In this document: in pieces, positions 42,635 to 51,327 of the stretch
Layout: each line of letters opens with the position of its first letter
Position numbering within the stretch: the first letter of the stretch is position 1
Assembly: GCA_022767285.1 (NCBI GenBank)
Contig: JALENY010000019.1
Coordinates: 1 to 54,632 of the forward strand
Direction of reading: 5' to 3'
DNA: 54,632 bases
From: Lachnospiraceae bacterium
GTDB lineage: Bacteria > Bacillota > Clostridia > Lachnospirales > Lachnospiraceae
Notes under the pieces: generated by a model
What the model was told of the DNA's origin: nothing
The model's database searches: none
The model's input: only the letters and a program-made list of their open reading frames with translations
Made by a program: the position numbers and the translations under genes

Positions 42635-44365
42635 TCACTGTTTCTTTTTTCTTTTTTCCGCAGCCATTACTGCGATACAGATCAGACAGACAAATGCTGC
42701 TGCGGCCGCAATCAAAGTGTATACCTCAGCTGCGGCATAATCACCGGTCTGTGCTGCAATGATCCGATCCGGCTTAGCATTTCCGCTGTTACCGGAAGTT
42801 GAGTTACTTTTGCCGAATCCGTCGGTGGATCCTTTATTGGTTGAACCATTTCCGGCGGACGTACCTGTCTGTGAAGCGGTTCCGGAGGTGCTGCCGATAC
42901 TGTTATTTCCGGTGGACGTACCGTTTCCGGGAGAAGGCTGCTTTCCGCCTACCAGGACTGTACTGCCTGCAACATTGAACGGACTGAAGGAAGCAGTCGA
43001 AAAGCTCATCCGATCACCGTCAATGTGCAGTTCAATAAACTCATAATGAGTTTCATCCATATAGTGTACAATAGTAAGTCCGTCATAGAGATCGGAATTA
43101 TCCGGCACATCCATGGTAAGCGTTACCTTTTCTCCGTGTGCCAGAACGTATTTGCAGTCTGCCATCAGATCCCAAAGCTGCATATCATAAGGCACGATCG
43201 TCTCCAAACCGGTTGGTACATAATTGTCTGTATCATTTCCCAGCGTGACTATAAGTGCAACATACCAGGGAATATTTCCCGTCACCTGTACGCCATTGCT
43301 CTCATGGTTGAAAGCTGCTGCCAGATCTCTGGCTTTTTCAAATTTTTCTTTTGCTTCAGCTGAGATTAACTCTGTTTCTGCATCATCCAGTGCATCAAAT
43401 GCCTTTGCCGCAGAGATGACGGCATCTACCTCTTCTTTTCCATAAGTATCTTCAGAAAGATTCTGAATCATATCCTCAACAGCAGCTATCGATTTTGCAT
43501 CCGGCGTTTTTCCATTTTCCGATGCGGTATCTTTTTCACCTGGTTTTGCAATGTCATCTGTTTCTAATGCTTCATCGGATGCATCCGCGCCGGCATTTGC
43601 CGATGCATCATCTTGATCGGACTCTTCCGGTTTTGTCGTTTTCTCCGGTATTTTCCCTGTATCAGGTGTTTTTGTTACATCTGATGGTGTGTCGGTACCA
43701 GCCGAGGCACCATCTTCCGGCGATTTCGTTGCCTCAGGCAATTCGGTTGCTTCCGGAGCCTTGGTCGCTTCAGTTGCCGGAGTTGCCTCAGGTGTGTCCG
43801 TGATTTCAGGAGTATCCGTGATTTCAGGAGTATCCGTTACCGCAGGATCCTCTGCTGTATTTCCGTTCTCAACAGATTCTGCATTTTCTGCTTCCTTTGC
43901 GGCTTCCTCCTCCGCAAGCTTCAGGCTGGTACAGATAATCGTCACATATCTGCGGACCGTTTGGGTTTTTTCATCCCATCCTTTTAACAGAGAATAGTTA
44001 TGCGCCTTCACATCTTCCGGTGTAAAGACAAGGATACAGCTGTTCACACCCTTCTCCGGTATGTATTTTATATCTTCAAAGGCAAAAGTTCCAGGCCCTT
44101 TGCATTCTTTCAGATCGATCGTCTCAAGCGCTTGCGGCTCGTCCAAGATAAACTCATCCACATAAATCAGACCGGTTTCTTTTTCCATCCATTCATTTTT
44201 CAGGTCTGCTTCTGTTTTGATCACGGATTCTGCAGCAGACATTATTTTCATATAATTACTTTTTTTCTGCCCGGCAGCAGATACCGGAACCAGACTCAGA
44301 TTCGACACTGCAAGCACGGAAGCCAGCAAAACTGCAGCCGTTCTGATCTTGTACGATTTTTTCAT
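42635..44365 (-). CDS. Secreted mucin-like surface protein with a sortase-type tail
   Basis: A 576-residue protein. Signal peptide with cleavage near VSAAG (residue 31); an N-terminal domain of about 120 residues (MEKETGLIYVDEFILDEPQA...); a Thr/Pro/Glu-rich tandem stretch (repeats of ITDTPE and PEAT, residues about 175-290); a helical segment and a globular domain (VQVTGNIPWYVALIVTLGND and VTLTMDVPDNSDLYDGL); a Gly/Ser/Thr linker; then AAQTGD, a membrane helix and KRKKK. The end resembles a sortase signal of the xxTGD class but without Pro. Function is unknown; low GC-skewed repeats suggest a cell-wall stalk. Confidence 0.82.
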   Translation of the reverse strand: MKKSYKIRTAAVLLASVLAVSNLSLVPVSAAGQKKSNYMKIMSAAESVIKTEADLKNEWMEKETGLIYVDEFILDEPQALETIDLKECKGPGTFAFEDIKYIPEKGVNSCILVFTPEDVKAHNYSLLKGWDEKTQTVRRYVTIICTSLKLAEEEAAKEAENAESVENGNTAEDPAVTDTPEITDTPEITDTPEATPATEATKAPEATELPEATKSPEDGASAGTDTPSDVTKTPDTGKIPEKTTKPEESDQDDASANAGADASDEALETDDIAKPGEKDTASENGKTPDAKSIAAVEDMIQNLSEDTYGKEEVDAVISAAKAFDALDDAETELISAEAKEKFEKARDLAAAFNHESNGVQVTGNIPWYVALIVTLGNDTDNYVPTGLETIVPYDMQLWDLMADCKYVLAHGEKVTLTMDVPDNSDLYDGLTIVHYMDETHYEFIELHIDGDRMSFSTASFSPFNVAGSTVLVGGKQPSPGNGTSTGNNSIGSTSGTASQTGTSAGNGSTNKGSTDGFGKSNSTSGNSGNAKPDRIIAAQTGDYAAAEVYTLIAAAAAFVCLICIAVMAAEKRKKKQ

Positions 44366-44447
44366 TTTTATCCACCTCTTATTCCTTTCACCGGCAGGTT
44401 ATCAACAAAAACATGAAATTATTCACAACGTACCCACCGGGATATTC

Positions 44448-44476
44448 ATTATATCACAGGATTTGTTACTAAACAA
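44448..44476 (-). promoter_or_regulatory. Promoter of the surface-protein gene
   Basis: TTGTTT (44471-44476) and TATAAT (44448-44453) on the minus strand are 17 bases apart. The eight bases before the -10 (TCCTGTGA) also precede the -10 of the kinase operon promoter. Confidence 0.7.
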
Positions 44477-44477
44477 G

Positions 44478-44532
44478 GCGGTTTTTAAAGATTTTGTAAT
44501 GTTTTCGTAACTTTTGTGGTGATTTTGTTAAT
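44478..44532 (-). repeat. Five 11-bp direct repeats abutting the -35 of the surface-protein promoter
   Basis: On the minus strand the region reads, in 11-base steps, ATTAACAAAAT, CACCACAAAAG, TTACGAAAACA, TTACAAAATCT, TTAAAAACCGC. The common core is TTAC-x-AAAA. The last unit ends one base before the -35. This periodicity and position are typical of OmpR-family activators (PhoP, WalR, VanR type), which bind half-sites 11 bases apart. Confidence 0.55.
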
Positions 44533-44589
44533 TTCTACTAAATATAGTATTTTGTAAAACTTTTTACCAAATCTTTATCAGATGCATAC

Positions 44590-44702
44590 TTGAAATACAC
44601 ACAGATTTCATGTATATTTCTATATAGTGTCACTGTGCGGGGTTGTGTAAACCTTCCCGTTCAATGATGCCGGTGCTTGATTCCGATTCGATTCATCGGC
44701 AT
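44590..44702 (+). promoter_or_regulatory. Promoter and structured leader of the CNNM gene
   Basis: TTGAAA (44590-44595) and an extended TG-TATATT (44613-44618) are 17 bases apart. The leader of about 110 bases holds a 9-bp hairpin, ATGCCGGTG (44667-44675) with CATCGGCAT (44694-44702, one G-U pair), 18 bases before the ribosome site. It does not look like an M-box magnesium riboswitch, which is longer. Confidence 0.5.
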
Positions 44703-44735
44703 GCACATCATATTAATTAAGGAGTGAAACAAATT

Positions 44736-46028
44736 TTGGATTCAAGTGAGTTGATTCAGGTCATATGTCTTATTATTCTGCTGGCGCTTTCCGCCTTTTT
44801 TTCGTCTGCAGAGACAGCTATGACCACCGTAAACCAGATTCGGATCCTCAGTCTGGCGGAACAAGGCGACCGCCGTGCAAAAAGGCTGTTGAAGATTCTG
44901 GAAGACAAAGGAAAGATGCTCAGCGCGGTACTGGTCGGCAACAATCTGGTCAATATCTCCGCTTCTTCCCTGATGACAACACTGATTATTTCTCTGGTCG
45001 GCAATGCTGCAGTGGGGATTGGTACCGGCATTCTGACATTGCTGGTTTTGATTTTCGGTGAAATAACGCCAAAGACACTCGCTACTCTCTATGCGGAAAA
45101 GCTTTCCCTTTCTTATGCTGCCGTCATTTCTTTTTTAATGAAGATACTGACTCCGATCATCTTTATCGTAAATAAGCTGTCCATGGGACTGATGCTTCTG
45201 CTCCATATTGATCCCAACGCCAAGGCTAATCCTATGACAGAGCACGAACTCAGAACCTTAGTAGATGTAAGCCACGAAGACGGAGTCATCGAGAGCGAAG
45301 AACGGCAGATGATCAACAATGTATTCGATTTTGGAGATACAAAAGCGGAAGATATTATGGTTCCGCGTATTGATATGACTTCTGTGGATATTGATACCAC
45401 CTACGATGAGCTCATTGAAATCTTCAAAACCACCCGATTTACAAGACTGCCGGTCTATGAGGATACCACCGACAGTGTTATCGGTATTCTGAATATAAAA
45501 GAGCTGCTGCTGATTGATTCGAAGGAGGATTTTGATATTCACAAAATCATGCGTGAGCCCTTCTTCACTTTCGAACACAAAAATATCGCCTCTCTTCTGG
45601 ACGAGATGCGGGAAAAATCAAAGAATTTTGCAATTGTCATAGATGAGTACGGTGCTACGGCGGGACTCATCACCCTGGAAGATATTCTGGAAGAGATCGT
45701 AGGGGATATTCGGGATGAGTATACCGGGCGGGATGAAGTTGAGCTGGTAGAACTGGTTTCCGGACGCGAATATCTTCTGTCCGGTTCCATGAAGCTGGAT
45801 GATATCAATGAAGCCCTGGGGCTTAAACTGAATTCCGATTCCTACGATTCCATTGGGGGTTATATTATTGAACACTCAGAGGATAAGCTTCCTCTTGTGG
45901 GTGAATTCATTATTACCGAAGACAACATCCGCTTTGTCGTGCAGGAGGTGTACAAAAACCGAATCACCAAAGTGCATGTCTATCTTCCTGAAAAAGCTGT
46001 AAATGATGCGAAAGATGCAGAGGACTAA
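44736..46028 (+). CDS. CNNM/CorC-type transporter (hemolysin family)
   Basis: About 430 residues. N-terminal DUF21/CNNM transmembrane domain (ALSAFFSSAETAMTTVNQIR, LVGNNLVNISASSLMTT, LIFGEITPKTLA), then a CBS pair (EDIMVPRIDMTSVDIDTTYD, RLPVYEDTTDSVIGILNIKE, FAIVIDEYGATAGLITLEDI) and a C-terminal CorC/HlyC domain (LSGSMKLDDINEALGL). The family handles magnesium or cobalt efflux. The ribosome site AAGGAG is 11 bases before TTG 44736; the GTG at 44724 overlaps that site and is less likely. Its stop overlaps the convergent YdcF gene's stop. Confidence 0.9.
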   Translation: MDSSELIQVICLIILLALSAFFSSAETAMTTVNQIRILSLAEQGDRRAKRLLKILEDKGKMLSAVLVGNNLVNISASSLMTTLIISLVGNAAVGIGTGILTLLVLIFGEITPKTLATLYAEKLSLSYAAVISFLMKILTPIIFIVNKLSMGLMLLLHIDPNAKANPMTEHELRTLVDVSHEDGVIESEERQMINNVFDFGDTKAEDIMVPRIDMTSVDIDTTYDELIEIFKTTRFTRLPVYEDTTDSVIGILNIKELLLIDSKEDFDIHKIMREPFFTFEHKNIASLLDEMREKSKNFAIVIDEYGATAGLITLEDILEEIVGDIRDEYTGRDEVELVELVSGREYLLSGSMKLDDINEALGLKLNSDSYDSIGGYIIEHSEDKLPLVGEFIITEDNIRFVVQEVYKNRITKVHVYLPEKAVNDAKDAED

Positions 46029-46627
46029 ATCCCCTGCATCTCTTTTAATATGTGTTCAAATTGTGCCCCGCAGCGCTCCATTTCACCAAGCACCGCATCG
46101 ATTCCCTTCTTGTTTAAATACCAGTTTTCTTTCGTAATCTCGTCAGCAATGACCGGATAAATCAAAAATTCTGTTTCCGGGAAAACCAGTTCATAATACA
46201 TCTTGCAGCGCCGTGCATGAACACTGTTGCAGCAGATGATTCCCCGCTTCAGGCCAATGCCTTGTTTCTCAAGGACCTCCTTTGACCGGATCGCATTTTC
46301 ATAAGTAAAAGTGGCGCGGTCTTCTCTCAGGATCCGCTCCTTTGGAACACCGTTTTTTTGAAGCACATCCATAAGGAATTCCCACTCCGTCTCATAGTCA
46401 CCGGAATATATCTCCTCTTTTTTCTGTACACCCACAAAATGACCCAGTGTTACCGTATATCTGCCGGAGGGAAGAATCCATTTTCCATATCCCTGTTTCC
46501 AAAGATCGGCTGCTGCTTCCGCCATATGCGGATAACCATTGCCGGGTACAAAAATCACATCCGCCGGCAATGGCTCATCTTTCACAAAGATAAAATCCGA
46601 TATATTTTTATAAAATCTTTCGTACAT
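46025..46627 (-). CDS. YdcF/SanA-like DUF218 protein
   Basis: A 200-residue protein with the DUF218 fold: ADVIFVPGNGYPHMAEAAADLWKQG at the start, KNGVPKERILREDRATFTYENAI in the middle and IICCNSVHARRCKMYYELVFPE towards the end. The family includes S-adenosylmethionine-binding and envelope-related proteins. No membrane helix is present. The frame is open to 46801, but ATG 46627 has CAGGAGAATGGGAT upstream. Tail-to-tail overlap of four bases with the CNNM gene. Confidence 0.82.
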   Translation of the reverse strand: MYERFYKNISDFIFVKDEPLPADVIFVPGNGYPHMAEAAADLWKQGYGKWILPSGRYTVTLGHFVGVQKKEEIYSGDYETEWEFLMDVLQKNGVPKERILREDRATFTYENAIRSKEVLEKQGIGLKRGIICCNSVHARRCKMYYELVFPETEFLIYPVIADEITKENWYLNKKGIDAVLGEMERCGAQFEHILKEMQGI

Positions 46628-46698
46628 ATCCCATTCTCCTGTCTTATGCGGTTCCTGATTCCAGTATACCGAAAAAGCAGGGAAAAAGCAAAACTGTT

Positions 46699-46896
46699 TT
46701 ACTCGTAGCGCAGTTTTCCGAAAAACGAAATTGTGTAAAGTCCCGCAATTCCCACAAGAACATAGATACATCTTGACAGCCAGGACATATTGCCCAGACA
46801 AAAAGCCACAAGGTCAAAGTGGAACAGGCCGATGAGTCCCCAATTTACAGCTCCTATGATGGTTAAAACCAATGCAGTATAATCCAGTGCTTTCAT
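46699..46896 (-). CDS. DUF378 small membrane protein
   Basis: A 65-residue protein with two hydrophobic helices. LDYTALVLTIIGAVNWGLIG then LFHFDLVAF, and LSRCIYVLVGIAGLYTI, are diagnostic of DUF378. A perfect AAAGGAGG site precedes the ATG. The function is unknown. It lies upstream of YdcF on the same strand, 71 bases away. Confidence 0.9.
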   Translation of the reverse strand: MKALDYTALVLTIIGAVNWGLIGLFHFDLVAFCLGNMSWLSRCIYVLVGIAGLYTISFFGKLRYE

Positions 46897-46976
46897 ATTA
46901 AAACCTCCTTTTCTGGGTAGTATGCACGGGAATTGTTGGTTTTATGTAAAAAAGAGCAAATAATCGAAAACATCTG

Positions 46977-47005
46977 AACCATTTTTTAATTAATTACATA
47001 TGTTA
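46977..47005 (+). promoter_or_regulatory. Sigma-K/E-like promoter of the CwlC-like amidase gene
   Basis: AACC at 46977-46980 fits the sigma-K -35 (mACm), and CATATGTTA at 46997-47005 fits the -10 (CATAnnnTA) at all fixed positions, with 16 bases between. Start would be near 47012, 22 bases before the ATG. No sigma-A promoter is evident here. Confidence 0.6.
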
Positions 47006-47033
47006 TTAAGGAAATGCAGATAAAGAGGTTTTT

Positions 47034-47960
47034 ATGGCTTATAAAATCATGATAGACGCAGGACATGGAGGAGACGATCCGGGTGCAGTTCATCAGGGCC
47101 GCCAGGAAAAGGACGATAATCTGAACCTTGCAATGGCTGTAGGCAAAATACTGTCGGATAATGGTATTGACGTAGTATATACGCGAACGGACGATATTTA
47201 TCAGACACCTTTTCAGAAAGCAGCTCTGTCTAATCAAAGCGGAGCTGACTACTTTATCTCCTTTCATCGTAACTCCAGTCCCATGGCCAACCAATACTCC
47301 GGGATAGAAACACTGGTATATGACAACTCCGGCATCAAATACGAAATGGCTGAAAACATAAACGGCGCTGTAGCTGAACTTGGTTTCCGCAATCTTGGTG
47401 TAAAGGAACGACCCGGTCTGGTAGTTCTGCGCCGCACCAACATGCCTGCCCTGCTCATCGAAACCGGCTTTATCAATAATGATGCGGATAATCAGCTGTT
47501 TGACGAGCGTTTTGACGAAATTGCCAATGCCATTGCCAATGCCATTCTCGGCACCCTGGATATGGAAACCATCGAGCAGCCCCCCACACCTATGCCGATC
47601 TCCGCCGGAGCTGAATCTGACGCGGATATGACCCCACAGCCAGATCTCATGTTATCTCGTGAGGCAGCAGATCCATCCGGTCGCCCCATGTCCCCGCGCA
47701 GATCCAGCCGGGCTGCAAGACCATTTATTGCAAACGATACACCGGAAATTTTCTACCGGGTTCAGGTAGGTGCCTTCAAAAACAGAGAATACGCTGACAA
47801 TCTGGTCTACGAATTAGATGATAAGGGCTTTCCGGCATTTCTCATCTTTGAGGATGGATTCTACAAAGTACAGGTGGGAGCCTTTCGCAATCTCGGTAAT
47901 GCAATCCGCATGGAACAGCGGCTTCGCAATGCGGGATACAGTACCTGGATTACCACCTGA
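47034..47960 (+). CDS. CwlC-like N-acetylmuramoyl-L-alanine amidase with SPOR domain
   Basis: A 308-residue protein without a signal peptide. Amidase_3 domain: IMIDAGHGGDDPGA (zinc His), Glu in QEKDDNLNLA, ISFHRNSS (zinc His) and LIETGFINN (catalytic Glu). A Pro/Met-rich linker follows (residues about 185-235), then a C-terminal SPOR domain with two repeats, YRVQVGAFKNREYADNL and YKVQVGAFRNLGNAIRM. Lack of a signal peptide plus SPOR is the CwlC pattern, an enzyme made in the mother cell for lysis and release of the spore. A sigma-K-like promoter supports this. Confidence 0.92.
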   Translation: MAYKIMIDAGHGGDDPGAVHQGRQEKDDNLNLAMAVGKILSDNGIDVVYTRTDDIYQTPFQKAALSNQSGADYFISFHRNSSPMANQYSGIETLVYDNSGIKYEMAENINGAVAELGFRNLGVKERPGLVVLRRTNMPALLIETGFINNDADNQLFDERFDEIANAIANAILGTLDMETIEQPPTPMPISAGAESDADMTPQPDLMLSREAADPSGRPMSPRRSSRAARPFIANDTPEIFYRVQVGAFKNREYADNLVYELDDKGFPAFLIFEDGFYKVQVGAFRNLGNAIRMEQRLRNAGYSTWITT

Positions 47961-48015
47961 CACTTCTGTCACAGAGTATAATTATTCAAATACGATTCAA
48001 ATTGACGGATAATTC

Positions 48016-48044
48016 TTGTTATCATTTTCGAAACCTGTTACAAT
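48016..48044 (+). promoter_or_regulatory. Promoter of the lipid kinase gene
   Basis: TTGTTA (48016-48021) and TACAAT (48039-48044) are 17 bases apart, 27 bases before the ATG. Confidence 0.6.
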
Positions 48045-48070
48045 ACCAGTATGTAACAGGAGGTCGAACT

Positions 48071-48988
48071 ATGTACTATTTTATCGTGAATCCAAAATCC
48101 AAGTCAAAACACGGAAAAGAACTGGGGACAGTGGTTGCGGAACAGCTGCGGAAACGTAATGTTCCCCATAAAATTTTTTATACGAAATACCGGGGTCACG
48201 GCACTAAGTTGGCCCATGATATAACACAAAAAAATCCGGACTGTACTCTTGTTGCTGTTGGCGGGGACGGAACCATTCACGAAGTACTCACCGGCATCAC
48301 AAATTATGATACCATTACGTTCGGCTATATACCCAGCGGTTCCGGCAATGATTTTGCCAGAGGGATGAAAATCGATAATAATACCCTGTCAGCCCTCGAA
48401 TGTATCCTGAACCCGTGCGCATACATGAATATGGATCTGGGCGTAGTAGCCCGAAAGAAAGGTACTCAACGCTTTGGTGTCAGCTGCGGCATCGGATTTG
48501 ATGCCAGCGTAACCCATGAAGCACTGGCTTCTCCGCTGAAAAGTATTCTCAATCGTATTCGTCTCGGAAAACTTACCTATGCTTTGCTCGCCATAAAACA
48601 ATTGTTCTTTTATGATCCCTGTGAGGCGACGATGACCCTGGATGACAATCAAACTTTTCATTATTCCAAAATGTATTTTGCTGCTGTATTTAATCAGAAT
48701 GTGGAAGGCGGCGGTCTGAAACTTGCCCCGAAAGCAAGACCCGGCGATCAGATTCTGGATGTGATCGTTGTATCCGGTATTCCCCGGATCAAAATCCTGC
48801 TGGTGCTCCCTCTTGCATTCTGGGGACTTCATGAACATATAAAAGGCGTGCATCTCGTAAAATGCAAACATGTGAAAATCAGCTGCAGCCGCAAGCTGCC
48901 GGTTCATCTGGATGGTGAATCCGGCGGTATACATAATTCTCTCTTCGCTTCCCTGGAGCCGAAAAAACTTCGCGTTATCGTCGGATGA
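48071..48988 (+). CDS. Diacylglycerol kinase family lipid kinase (YegS/DgkB-like)
   Basis: A 305-residue lipid kinase. YFIVNPKSKSKHGKELG opens the catalytic domain; VAVGGDGTIHEVLTGI is the nucleotide site; IPSGSGNDFARGM follows. The C-terminal beta-sandwich includes FAAVFNQNVEGGGLKLAPKA and LPVHLDGES. It phosphorylates diacylglycerol or related lipids and recycles them into phospholipid. The ATG at 48071 has AGGAGG upstream; the earlier in-frame codons are not translated. The last codons form part of the terminator. Confidence 0.93.
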   Translation: MYYFIVNPKSKSKHGKELGTVVAEQLRKRNVPHKIFYTKYRGHGTKLAHDITQKNPDCTLVAVGGDGTIHEVLTGITNYDTITFGYIPSGSGNDFARGMKIDNNTLSALECILNPCAYMNMDLGVVARKKGTQRFGVSCGIGFDASVTHEALASPLKSILNRIRLGKLTYALLAIKQLFFYDPCEATMTLDDNQTFHYSKMYFAAVFNQNVEGGGLKLAPKARPGDQILDVIVVSGIPRIKILLVLPLAFWGLHEHIKGVHLVKCKHVKISCSRKLPVHLDGESGGIHNSLFASLEPKKLRVIVG

Positions 48989-49005
48989 TAACGCGAAGTT
49001 TTTTT
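48962..49005 (+). terminator. Terminator overlapping the end of the lipid kinase gene
   Basis: AACTTCGCGTTATC and GATAACGCGAAGTT form a 14-bp stem with a seven-base loop, extended by A/U pairs, and run into UUUUUUU. The 5' arm and loop encode the last residues and the stop codon. Confidence 0.9.
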
Positions 49006-49094
49006 AACATAGTAATTGCTTCCAAATCTCATATGAAGTATACGTTATTATGACAGTTACCCGCGGAAGCATTCAAAATACAAACCCATTATTT

Positions 49095-50111
49095 CTAATT
49101 GAATCCATACAGGCGCTGTGCAACTTTATAGCACAACACGGAAGCTTTTCGTCCGCTCTTTCCCGGAAGATTTACCGCACGCCCCAAAAGGCTGTGTCTC
49201 GTCTTATAATACAGCCATGCATCTTTGCTCTTCAGATACTGCCACAGTTCTTTTCTCTGCTCCAGACTTTCCTCATCATTTTTTCGGAGCAGTAAAATCG
49301 AGGAAACAGCCATAATAATAGACAGATTATGCACCATATAATTTTTATGCTGCTTTTGTGTCAGACGTTTCGGCTCATAACAGTCAATCATGATTTTGTT
49401 AACGCGAAGCTGCTGATCCATTCTGCCAAGCATTACCTTTTCATTGACGGACTGATCCACGCGGCCTATGTAATAGCGATACAGATTCACATCCAGATAA
49501 TACAGCGTTTTTACATACTGCATAGGCTGGAATGCGAAAATATTATCCACATAAAAGGTATGTTCCGGCAGTTTCATTCCGCACTCCCGCAAAAGAGAGG
49601 TACGGTAAATCAGTGAATGCATCAGTACATAGTGCCCCAGACCGAGATCCTTTGCCTCATTCCAGGTAAAAATGCGGTTTTCCGGGAAGGTATTCCGATA
49701 ATGCATTACCCGCTTTTTCTTCGCCCCTTCCTTTTCATAAACATAGTTGCAGAGAAGCGCATCCAGTTTATCCGGGCCTTTTGTCAATTCTTCCAGCACG
49801 GCAAGGGCCTTTTTAAAAGCATCTTCGTTGAGCCAGTCATCGCTGTCCACTACTTTAAAATACAGTCCGGTTGCATTTTCAATACCGGTGTTGACTGCAC
49901 CTCCGTGGCCTTTATTTTCCTGATGGATGGCGCGGATGATCGTCGGATATTTTTCCGCATATTCATCTGCAATTTCTGCTGTTTTGTCTTTTGATCCATC
50001 GTTCACGATCAGGATTTCCACCTCTTCTCCACCCACAAGCAGAGACTCAATACAGTTTTTCATATAGTTCTCTGAATTGTAACATGGAACTGCAATACTT
50101 AATAATTTCAT
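49095..50111 (-). CDS. Family 2 glycosyltransferase
   Basis: A 338-residue GT2 enzyme. GT-A fold motifs: LSIAVPCYNSENYMKNCIES, ILIVNDGSKDKTAEIA, KGHGGAVNTGIENATG and KVVDSDDWLN (the DxD metal site). The C-terminal 200 residues (HYVLMHSLIYRTSLLRECGM, FYVDNIFAFQPM) follow the pattern of wall or capsule glycosyltransferases. There is no membrane helix. Its ATG overlaps the mutY stop by four bases, an odd pairing with a DNA-repair gene. Sugar donor and acceptor are unknown. Confidence 0.9.
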   Translation of the reverse strand: MKLLSIAVPCYNSENYMKNCIESLLVGGEEVEILIVNDGSKDKTAEIADEYAEKYPTIIRAIHQENKGHGGAVNTGIENATGLYFKVVDSDDWLNEDAFKKALAVLEELTKGPDKLDALLCNYVYEKEGAKKKRVMHYRNTFPENRIFTWNEAKDLGLGHYVLMHSLIYRTSLLRECGMKLPEHTFYVDNIFAFQPMQYVKTLYYLDVNLYRYYIGRVDQSVNEKVMLGRMDQQLRVNKIMIDCYEPKRLTQKQHKNYMVHNLSIIMAVSSILLLRKNDEESLEQRKELWQYLKSKDAWLYYKTRHSLLGRAVNLPGKSGRKASVLCYKVAQRLYGFN

Positions 50112-51193
50112 TTACTCTCCTCCTTGTACTTCTTCTGTCCCAAACGTATATTCATATAAGATGTATAAACCTGAAATGCAGCCGGAATGGCATATTTTTC
50201 TTCCGTCTCTTTCTGATTGACAAACAAAAGATTTCCCTGTTTTTTTTCATCAAGCTCAGCTACACGGACTCCATACCCTTTCATCCGCCACTCAATATGA
50301 GAGAAAACATGTTTCGACTCTTCCAGCGGCTGTATACGTAGCGAGACCATCTGGTGCTCTTCTACATAGTTCAGTACTTCTTCCTCGCTCAGATGACCTT
50401 CCAGATTCGGAAATTCATACAACCCTGCCAGCAATCCTTTCTTAGGCCTTTTATGGATAGCGACCCGGTCTCCGTCCTGAATGACCAGAACCGTTCTGTC
50501 CTCAATCCTGCGCGGTTTTTTCGGCGCTTTTACCGGCAGTTCACCAATTTTTCCAAGTTTTCTGGCCCTGCACAGGTGCCCCACCGGACACTTTTCACAC
50601 AGCGGAGTGCCATTTGGCAGACAAACAGTCGCACCCAACTCCATCAGAGCCTGATTGAACTGCCCCGGTTCCTGCTTTGGCATGATAGCCATAATATCCT
50701 CTTCCACCTGCCTTCTGGTGGACTGTTTCATAATATCATCCCATCGTTCATCAATTCTGGATATGACCCGCAACACATTTCCATCCACCGCCGGAGCCGG
50801 AATTCCATAGGCGATCGACACGACGGCACCTGCCGTATAATTTCCGATACCGGGCAGACCCTTCAGTTTATCATAATCAGCCGGGAGACAGCCGTCATAC
50901 TGTTCCACCACGATTTTGGCTGCTTTCTGAATGTTCCGAACGCGGCTGTAATAGCCAAGGCCTTCCCAAAGTTTCAGAAGTTCTTCCTCAGATGCTTCAG
51001 CTACATCCCTTATATCCGGCAAGGCCGAAATAAATCGTTCAAAATACGGTTTCACCGCTTCAACTCTTGTCTGCTGCAGCATGATCTCACTGATCCAGAT
51101 ATAATAGGGATTTCGGGAAGTACGCCAGGGCAATATTCTCTTTTCTTTTTCGTACCAGATAATCAGTGGTTGTGTTATTTCATTTAGACTCAT
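50108..51193 (-). CDS. mutY: A/G-specific adenine DNA glycosylase
   Basis: A 361-residue repair glycosylase removing adenine opposite 8-oxoguanine. WYEKEKRILPWRTSRNPYYIWISEIMLQQT, the HhH hairpin LKGLPGIGNYTAGAVVSIAYG, VDGNVLRVISRI with the catalytic Asp, and the 4Fe-4S cluster Cys residues in CLPNGTPLCEKCPVGHLCRA. The C-terminal 130 residues are the NUDIX-like 8-oxoG recognition domain. GGAGA precedes the ATG. Confidence 0.95.
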   Translation of the reverse strand: MSLNEITQPLIIWYEKEKRILPWRTSRNPYYIWISEIMLQQTRVEAVKPYFERFISALPDIRDVAEASEEELLKLWEGLGYYSRVRNIQKAAKIVVEQYDGCLPADYDKLKGLPGIGNYTAGAVVSIAYGIPAPAVDGNVLRVISRIDERWDDIMKQSTRRQVEEDIMAIMPKQEPGQFNQALMELGATVCLPNGTPLCEKCPVGHLCRARKLGKIGELPVKAPKKPRRIEDRTVLVIQDGDRVAIHKRPKKGLLAGLYEFPNLEGHLSEEEVLNYVEEHQMVSLRIQPLEESKHVFSHIEWRMKGYGVRVAELDEKKQGNLLFVNQKETEEKYAIPAAFQVYTSYMNIRLGQKKYKEESK

Positions 51194-51327
51194 CTTTGTT
51201 TTCTCCGGCTATTTGACACCTTATCGGCAGCAAGGTTTGATGTATCATACTGTTTCATTCTATACCTTTCCGAATTAGATGACATTTTCAGTTCCGATAT
51301 TTAAGCACAGCTTCTTGACAGGCAGTT

